64,000 bases of DNA, taken from contig OX392536.1 in assembly GCA_947623455.1 (NCBI GenBank), forward strand, positions 37,825,465 through 37,889,464, written 5' to 3'. A program made the translations under genes and the position numbers. Positions 61,401 through 64,000 of the stretch are shown here, piece by piece; position 1 is the first letter of the stretch; each line of letters begins with the position of its first letter. The DNA comes from Mimachlamys varia (taxonomy: Eukaryota > Mollusca > Bivalvia > Pectinida > Pectinidae). The notes beneath the pieces are model-generated. The model worked only from the letters and a program-made list of their open reading frames with translations. It had not been told where the DNA came from and searched no databases.

Positions 61401-62206
61401 ACTTACCCTCACAGGTAGACATTTATCCTCAGAGGTAGATACTTACCCTCACAGGTAGATACTTACCCTCACAGGTAGATACTTACCCTCACAGGTAGAT
61501 ACTTATCCTCACAGGTAGATACTTACCCTCACAGGTAGATACTTACCCTCACTGGTAGATACTTACCCTCACAGGTAGACACTTATCCTGACAGGTAGAT
61601 ACTTACCCTCACAGGTAGATACTTATCCTCACAGGTAGATACTTACCCTCACAGGTAGATACTTACCCTCACATGAAGATACTTACCATCACAGGGAGTT
61701 AATTCTTATCACAAATCTCATATTTTCTGTCTTACTTGATGTTTTTAAATTTCTTAAGGATGTAAATATTGAATGGTTTCAAATGAAATAAAATCAGAGA
61801 ATAATGATAGAAGCATCATCAGAACCATAAATGTAATTTGAAATTCATTAATCTAAGAGCAAAAACAGAATTCCAATTGCTTTAAAAAATTTAAACACAG
61901 GGTCTATGTATAAGGCTTGTTTTCTCTAGTCTTTTATTAATATCAGATGTTTCCTTTGTGTATCCAAAACCCATTATCGGGATTATTTTATAAACAGTTT
62001 CATACCTATTCACACATATTTGATGGATTTTGTTTGACTTACAATTCCTTGTTTGTTCTTTAATTAAGATTCTCCAAGCCAAAATCCAGAGACTGGAACA
62101 CCTGCTGCATCTGAAAGACCTCAAACTCAGTGACCTTCAGGATGACCTTGATGACCTTCGACAGACTAATGTGCAGCCAAAGAAACGGCCACAAAAATTT
62201 CGCTAA
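34328..62206 (+). CDS. SPEF1: SPEF1 (CLAMP), ciliary microtubule-associated protein, complete
   Basis: SPEF1 binds and bundles microtubules through an N-terminal calponin-homology-like domain and acts in cilia, flagella and polarised epithelia. Exons: 34328-34433, then 36967-37078 (2a) or 44219-44330 (2b), 46757-46941, 47777-47803, 48206-48229, 48429-48488, 52458-52506, 55795-55833, 57100-57159, 58430-58580, 62069-62206. All are GT-AG; phases agree through eleven exons, giving 316 aa. Domains: CH-like ~5-115 (LYKWVDSIPL, RDFSDGV, FPKLV, NW..LN, CKPGVIEKVLHKLR); a low-complexity linker built from very short exons (~135-230); a C-terminal coiled coil (ILQAKIQRLEHLL, ~260-305) and basic tail ending KKRPQKFR. 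Human SPEF1 is near 236 aa, and the longer linker accounts for the difference. The start could be either of two consecutive ATGs (34328, 34331). Introns hold a DNA transposon, miniature elements and five minisatellites. An AATAAA is at 63778. Confidence 0.94.
34766..34858. mobile_element. MITE-like inverted repeat, family of 13757 and 36726
   Basis: Left arm GGTTCTGGGCATGACTATCT and GATCTAAATATT pairs with right arm AATATTTTACAGATCAGATG and GTCAGAACC. Non-coding, in SPEF1 intron 1. Confidence 0.6.
35423..35797 (+). mobile_element. 375-bp LTR-retrotransposon-like miniature (TRIM) with tRNA-like terminal repeats
   Basis: Two direct repeats, 35423-35556 (134 bp) and 35667-35797 (131 bp), both starting TGTAGTGGAACTGGACTGG and ending TGTTACA, so TG...CA as in LTRs. 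The internal part is only 110 bp. It starts just after the left repeat with TTGGCGAGCTTGCC, a possible primer-binding site, and ends with the purine tract AAAAAAGGAGGGAGGAA right before the right repeat. Each terminal repeat contains a tRNA-like segment: A-box TAGCTCAGTGGTAGA, B-box GGGTTCG (left copy), and a long acceptor-type stem GCGACCAGA/TCTGGCCGC (right copy). Flanks CTAG and CTAA could be a diverged target duplication. The two repeats differ at perhaps a quarter of positions. The alternative is a dimeric tRNA-derived SINE. Confidence 0.6.
36056..36448. mobile_element. piggyBac-type MITE, TTAA target duplication
   Basis: TTAA at 36056-36059 and 36445-36448 flank a 385-bp element with inverted ends AGGCCCAATATACGTAACTT / AAGTTACGTATATTGGGCCT, perfect over 20 bp. 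There is no coding capacity. TTAA duplication is the hallmark of piggyBac-type transposition. It lies in SPEF1 intron 1. Confidence 0.8.
36726..36842. mobile_element. MITE-like copy with inverted ends
   Basis: Left part GGATTAGTCCGAAAGGTTCT and CTGATCCGCTAAATATTGG; right part AGTCTGACTGAACCCTTCAGACTAAACC contains the complementary end. Central palindrome GATTGATATCAATC. Same family as 13757 and 34766. Confidence 0.55.
36967..37078 (+). CDS. SPEF1: SPEF1 exon 2a (alternative CH-domain exon)
   Basis: 112 bp, acceptor ATTTTAG, donor AACAG|GTATCT. Codes for VCIAEIMKYYFPKLVELHHI then EKCSPIHLKVGNWYWLN. Same length, phase and position in the domain as exon 2b. The two share 17 of 37 residues, including FPKLV and NW..LN. 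Using both would shift the frame because 112 is not a multiple of three. Confidence 0.9.
39378..44086 (-). mobile_element. 4.7-kb DNA transposon, 628-bp TIRs, intact transposase
   Basis: Inverted repeats 39378-40005 and 43459-44086 are nearly identical over 628 bp; I found only isolated mismatches (for example GGGTTCAC against GGGTTAAC). The outer ends read AAAGGACCTCTTACAGGAAC. Right of the inner TIR edge, 43398-43460 repeats part of the TIR (43534-43598) in direct orientation. The transposase gene is central and on the minus strand. Target duplication is not clear to me: flanks are TTTTAAC on the left and TTATAAC on the right. Near-identity of the arms and an intact gene imply a recent insertion, in the SPEF1 intron between exons 2a and 2b. 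Confidence 0.93.
40458..42536 (-). CDS. DDE transposase with SWIM zinc finger (IS5/ISL2EU-like)
   Basis: Single open exon of 692 aa. It has two N-terminal cysteine modules (C5, C10, C53, C56; C122, C125, C151, C158), an HTH segment QLSVLTRISTASLSRYFHKI (~275-294) as in HTH_Tnp_4, and a DDE_Tnp_4-like catalytic domain: D337 in VLDGTYIYL, D390 in GSVNDASI, VDRGF at 417, E466 in VVESYHGRLKKW. A SWIM finger (C646, C648, C658, H660; YYCVCP...GMCAH) follows. The combination fits PIF/Harbinger-IS5 relatives such as ISL2EU, though I cannot assign the family firmly. No second ORF is visible in the element. All catalytic residues appear present, so it may be active. Confidence 0.9.
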   Translation of the reverse strand: MDDTCIIPECNKRFRDFKKNAKNARNLDSPQNTWLKQLLLNQGLLVENGRKICMKCYGQFVRKRPHSDAFTEKQHTQGQAETCCDVQEDEVNDETDDVPNISSLPLLNMTDLKYASSSHRKCSVCLQYNDACITIPKAVRHYLLLNHGLWCPPDARICPEHAIGSFLHPDTKVVTTDRIPLQTKLDRDTGAVIITDLLEFIHDMSNETNYPKLRLETMSDSDCHAWTGWNLEQFMEMHKLCKTVIISAFNDHVCSEDLLLFFWIKLKTGLSWNQLSVLTRISTASLSRYFHKIIEVLNTTLVSQYLGTTHMTRQEAMSHNTAFTKTFFGDKVSLVLDGTYIYLNKSSHHAFQRSSYCGQKKTNYLKFMSIVLPDGYVLDTIGPYYGSVNDASITKLIIDNFDLLKSWLVEHDNVIVDRGFRDVLDILAKLGYDSKMPSFLPAGTSQVDTSQANEDRLCTKTRWVVESYHGRLKKWTFLSQKLTSNVLVPVIGKLVRIVTAGLNAFRGPIYHPDPVREQRDIQMAQRMVSMLDSDNALARRVADDPSMKRKAKSEWCKLEASQISFPKLDLEYLETLACGTYQLKLAPGYITEHQTDDGDYEIWVYQHADDIIRGQIHSRHRSQTKYNAWIQFDLHCLDDPVKAYYCVCPAGKRTLGMCAHVASILYYLGYYVHLANAKELQPSARKFKDCIL
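44219..44330 (+). CDS. SPEF1: SPEF1 exon 2b (alternative CH-domain exon)
   Basis: 112 bp, acceptor GTTTTTCAG, donor AACAG|GTAAAT, both stronger than those of 2a. Codes for VQVAELVKHFFPKLVDLYNY then SSSSNGKQKVKNWEYLN. The middle part (LYNY...KVKNW) looks closer to vertebrate SPEF1 than 2a does, so 2b may be the ancestral form. Confidence 0.92.
46239..46398. repeat. 79-bp tandem duplication, SPEF1 intron 2
   Basis: AACAAATCTCTGATTATATT and TAATTGTTGTTTTTCCACTC each occur twice, about 79 bp apart, with few differences. Confidence 0.85.
46757..46941 (+). CDS. SPEF1: SPEF1 exon 3, end of CH-like domain
   Basis: Acceptor ATAATTGCAG, donor GTATA|GTAAGT. Codes for HVFKKLRFELAPEVIEDLAV, CKPGVIEKVLHKLRSKI and a basic stretch KHRPRRESDK. 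Reads from either exon 2a or 2b in the same phase. If the intron were retained, the frame would stay open to 47145 with a hydrophobic tail. Confidence 0.93.
47777..47803 (+). CDS. SPEF1: SPEF1 exon 4, 27-nt microexon
   Basis: ATATGAATACATATTCTCGT plus CGCTTTG between TTATGACAG and GTAAGTG. Keeps phase and adds nine residues (NMNTYSRRF-type). Confidence 0.72.
48206..48229 (+). CDS. SPEF1: SPEF1 exon 5, 24-nt microexon
   Basis: Between TTACATCACAG and GTAAGTT; adds eight residues (DHYGSIRT) in phase. With exon 4 and 6 it forms a run of phase-1 symmetrical exons that could be included or skipped freely. Confidence 0.72.
48429..48488 (+). CDS. SPEF1: SPEF1 exon 6
   Basis: 60 nt, acceptor TGTTAACAG, donor AAGG|GTGCGTAAG; codes for DPYHGKTVKVPVLEPYDPYK. 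Also symmetrical phase 1. Confidence 0.75.
49049..49134. repeat. C-rich polypyrimidine tract
   Basis: About 85 bases of almost pure C and T with many runs of four to six C (CCCCCACCCCC, TTCCCCCCACCCC). The minus strand has enough G runs to form quadruplexes. In SPEF1 intron 6. Confidence 0.85.
49928..50112. repeat. 37-bp tandem repeat, 5 copies
   Basis: Unit CAGCCACACATGTATATTGG plus TACCCTGAACATTATCA; nearly identical copies, each ending ATTATCACAG, an acceptor-like string. SPEF1 intron 6. Confidence 0.93.
50184..50905. mobile_element. MITE with an internal 16-17-bp tandem array derived from its end
   Basis: Outer ends GTCAAACCTGTCATAAAGGA and TCTTTATAGACAGGTTTGGC are inverted copies. The interior is a long run of GGACACCTGTCTATA(C/A)A units, which equal the TIR sequence next to the outer end. 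About 35-40 units. Non-coding, SPEF1 intron 6. Confidence 0.75.
51754..51866. mobile_element. Small MITE, TIR TTTTTAACTTTCATAGTGCT
   Basis: Left TTTTTAACTTTCATAGTGCT plus ATGAA pairs with right TTCATAGCACTATGAAAGTT plus AAAAA; about 25-bp ends around ~60 bp. SPEF1 intron 6. Confidence 0.75.
52458..52506 (+). CDS. SPEF1: SPEF1 exon 7
   Basis: 49 nt, acceptor TCTTTTATAG, donor CGAGG|GTAAGTC. Codes for DSPNRKGANRHRSPTR; shifts phase from 1 to 2, so it is required if exon 8 is used. Basic, proline-containing linker. Confidence 0.8.
52855..54975. repeat. 43-bp minisatellite, each unit ending in an acceptor-like TTTCAG, ~50 copies
   Basis: Unit TTTATGTGTTTGTCTGATGT, AATTACACTGTAATAACTTT, CAG; shorter 38-39-bp units lack part of TGTCTG. 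Each unit carries TAATAAC (branch-point-like) and CTTTCAG (acceptor-like). It lies in SPEF1 intron 7, about 350 bp after exon 7. Confidence 0.95.
55795..55833 (+). CDS. SPEF1: SPEF1 exon 8
   Basis: 39 nt, acceptor CCTGTTTTCAG, donor GGAAG|GTAATT; codes for NNIDVITTQNLG. Symmetrical phase 2. Confidence 0.78.
56480..56945. repeat. 30-bp minisatellite, ~15 copies, SPEF1 intron 8
   Basis: Unit TACATGGTTTGGCCTAGAAC plus TGAACACTGT, with shortened units near 56660. Thirty is a multiple of three, which explains open frames on both strands. No splice-like motif stands out. Confidence 0.92.
57100..57159 (+). CDS. SPEF1: SPEF1 exon 9, serine/acid-rich
   Basis: 60 nt, acceptor GTTGCCAG, donor CAGTG|GTAAAC. 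Codes for CPSSSDESRSDDGTLSLSQ. The donor falls within TGG-TAA, so retention gives an immediate stop. Confidence 0.82.
58430..58580 (+). CDS. SPEF1: SPEF1 exon 10
   Basis: 151 nt, acceptor GTACTGCAG, donor ATACAG|GTATAC. Codes for the proline-rich WPEPIVPQQMTTMGPPRPVV, then YQDKVQESMSKDETIQ, which leads into the coiled coil as in SPEF1 homologues. Confidence 0.9.
58624..61690. repeat. 20-bp minisatellite of joined acceptor and donor motifs, ~150 copies
   Basis: Unit CAGGTAGATACTTACCCTCA, starting 44 bp after the donor of SPEF1 exon 10. Each unit has ACCCTCACAG followed at once by GTAGAT on the plus strand, and GGGTAAGTATC, close to the full U1-matching donor, on the minus strand. Variant patterns (ACTCTCACAGGTAGACAC, ATCCTGACAGG) recur about 760-785 bp apart (58718 and 59481; 59018 and 59801), showing a segmental duplication in the array. 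Fills most of SPEF1 intron 10. Confidence 0.96.
62069..62206 (+). CDS. SPEF1: SPEF1 exon 11, coiled coil and stop
   Basis: Acceptor TTTAATTAAG|ATTCTC. Codes for ILQAKIQRLEHLLHLKDLKL, a DLQDDLDDLRQ heptad stretch and the basic tail KKRPQKFR with TAA at 62204-62206. Confidence 0.92.
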   Translation: MLQAKIQRLEHLLHLKDLKLSDLQDDLDDLRQTNVQPKKRPQKFR

Positions 62207-64000
62207 AGTTTGAATTACTAAAATTTTACCATGTAATCACATCATCAGAATATTTCACTCAGTAAGGATCTTGATATAAGTAGACAGTAGTTCATGTGTG
62301 GAAAAAATTATAACCAGAGTATCACCTACTTAGAACTTCTGTCCTTAAATTATGAGTGACACCATCTTTATGGTGAAAATGATCTTTGGTACGAAGAATT
62401 TGTTTAATATCAAAGCACATTTTTAAGTTTCACTGAAAGACAATTAATAGCTTGAAGCTAGACAAAACTTAAACTGTACAAAATTTTATATGTAATTCTA
62501 TGATCATTAGTAAGGAGAATATTTCAGACATTATTATTTTGGGAGAGAAATATACTGAAGTCAATTCGAATTTAATTGCAGATAAATTTTAGACTAAATG
62601 TATAGTACTGATACATGTATAGGCAGCATTTAAAAATGACATTGTAAATTCTTCATCATAAACATTTATATGAAAAACTTTGAAATTACATCTTTTTTCA
62701 GTTGCATGAGAAATTCTTCGTCATTCAAAACATTATTGTTATGCACGAAATAGACATTTTATTTCTATCAATCAAAGTGACAGCACTATAACAATGACTT
62801 CACTCTCCCCCTTAGGATCCTAGCACCTGGGCCCACTGCTGATAACTTAATCACCATCAAATTCTCCAGTCACTCCAAGCCACCGAGTTAATAGTGAATG
62901 TTAGAAGCCCGCCCAATATTACAGTAAAGGGACGATTCTGTATTCTTATACATTCAAAAACAGTAAAAGGTTGGCAGTGTTATTATTTTCGTAAATTTGT
63001 ATAAACTGCGACATGATTTTCAAAACTGTTGAAAAATAATTGTTATTTGGCCAAGTGAATCGCAAATCAATCTCACCAGTGATATAACCAATTACAACAG
63101 CATATCAAGTTGTCTCCCTTAGAAATATGGGAATCAAAATGTAGATAGCTGGATATAGATTTTTGTGTCCATTGTAAATCATCAATTATCCTCTTTGTAT
63201 AAGAAATTGATTAAATGGGATAGAGTCATTGTGTATATTGAAGACTACATGGTTAAGATTTGACACATTGTATCAAAGCAAAATGTTCTAATATATGTGA
63301 CAAAGATTATATCATCTACATACCAGGTAGCTCAATTTCGAGTTGTACCAAATCCAAATGGTTTTGATATGAGACAATTGGTTAATATGACTATACCTGG
63401 GTTCATGATATTTTATGTGCAACATTAGGTGAGCTTAATTTTATTTCATTGTGATTTTGATCACCTGGGAAACATGCAAGTGTTGTATATACATAAAAGT
63501 GTTGTCTAAATTTACTTTCAAGCTGTTGACAAGATGTAAATCATTTTATTTTCATGGGTAGTATTTTTGCAATAATTTACCCAGGTATTTGCAAAAGTCT
63601 TACACAAATTAATATTTTTCCAGCAATATATTCACTGTCAATATTGAAAAGAACCCCCTCTTGATAGAGTAAGGTGTTGTTTCAAACTAGATATACAGGA
63701 AACAAAATTAGGCTTTGTTTCAATATTAAAAATACACAAGAAAAATCAGGCATTGTTTTGAAATTTAATACACAAGAAATAAAGTGATTAAAACTGAAAA
63801 TATACATGTAGAGCAGATAAGGCAGGGATTAGAACTGTTATCAACAGGTGTTCACCACAGAATAGAAATCATATCATGGTGTTCCTGTCACCACTAGGAG
63901 GTCATCATACATAGGTACAGAAACATTCAGGAAAATGTATCTGATATTGAAATCAAATTCAACCTTATGTGAGGTAAAATATTTTGTCCTTATTAATACA
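62207..64000. other. SPEF1 3' UTR and downstream sequence
   Basis: AT-rich, with no open frame or repeat array. An AATAAA at 63778-63783 is a possible polyadenylation signal, though others in such AT-rich DNA would arise by chance. No other gene seen. Confidence 0.5.

Noticed and set aside
58624..61690. CRISPR-like array of short direct repeats
   Set aside because: Units are head-to-tail without unique spacers, in an intron of a eukaryotic gene, and no cas genes are present.

Overview
This is a eukaryotic window: AT-rich, three widely spaced multi-exon genes with GT-AG introns, many minisatellites and small transposons. The gene set is metazoan. The style of the dispersed repeats (GACAGACAGACA tails, poly-C/poly-G hairpin elements, 'ggtcaaggtca' elements) suggests a mollusc, probably a bivalve; the species is not determined.

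Left part (about 4.3-12.6 kb, minus strand): SLU7, a pre-mRNA splicing factor that helps choose the 3' splice site. Eleven coding exons (470 codons) can be joined by hand in one frame; the last ~100 codons lie beyond the left edge. Positions 1-4037 are a 48-bp minisatellite in the next SLU7 intron. Middle part (15.2-29.8 kb, plus strand): NOA1, a mitochondrial circularly permuted GTPase, complete in eight exons (710 aa). Right part (34.3-62.2 kb, plus strand): SPEF1/CLAMP, a ciliary microtubule-binding protein, complete in eleven coding exons (316 aa). It has two alternative versions of the second exon of its calponin-homology-like domain, 7 kb apart.

The 7-kb SPEF1 intron between the alternative exons carries a nearly intact 4.7-kb DNA transposon with 628-bp terminal inverted repeats and one uninterrupted 692-aa transposase (HTH + DDE + SWIM zinc finger). 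SPEF1 intron 1 carries a 375-bp LTR-retrotransposon-like miniature element whose terminal repeats look like tRNA genes, and a TTAA-flanked piggyBac-type MITE.

The most unusual feature is how tandem repeats relate to splice sites. Two arrays contain copies of a real exon boundary (SLU7 exon 10 donor, NOA1 exon 7 donor), and a 54-bp triplication copies a SLU7 acceptor in frame. A fourth array abuts the acceptor of NOA1 exon 8. Several others, including ~150 copies of a 20-bp unit and ~50 copies of a 43-bp unit in SPEF1, carry a splice-like motif in every unit. The long repetitive ORFs in these arrays are artefacts of unit lengths divisible by three.
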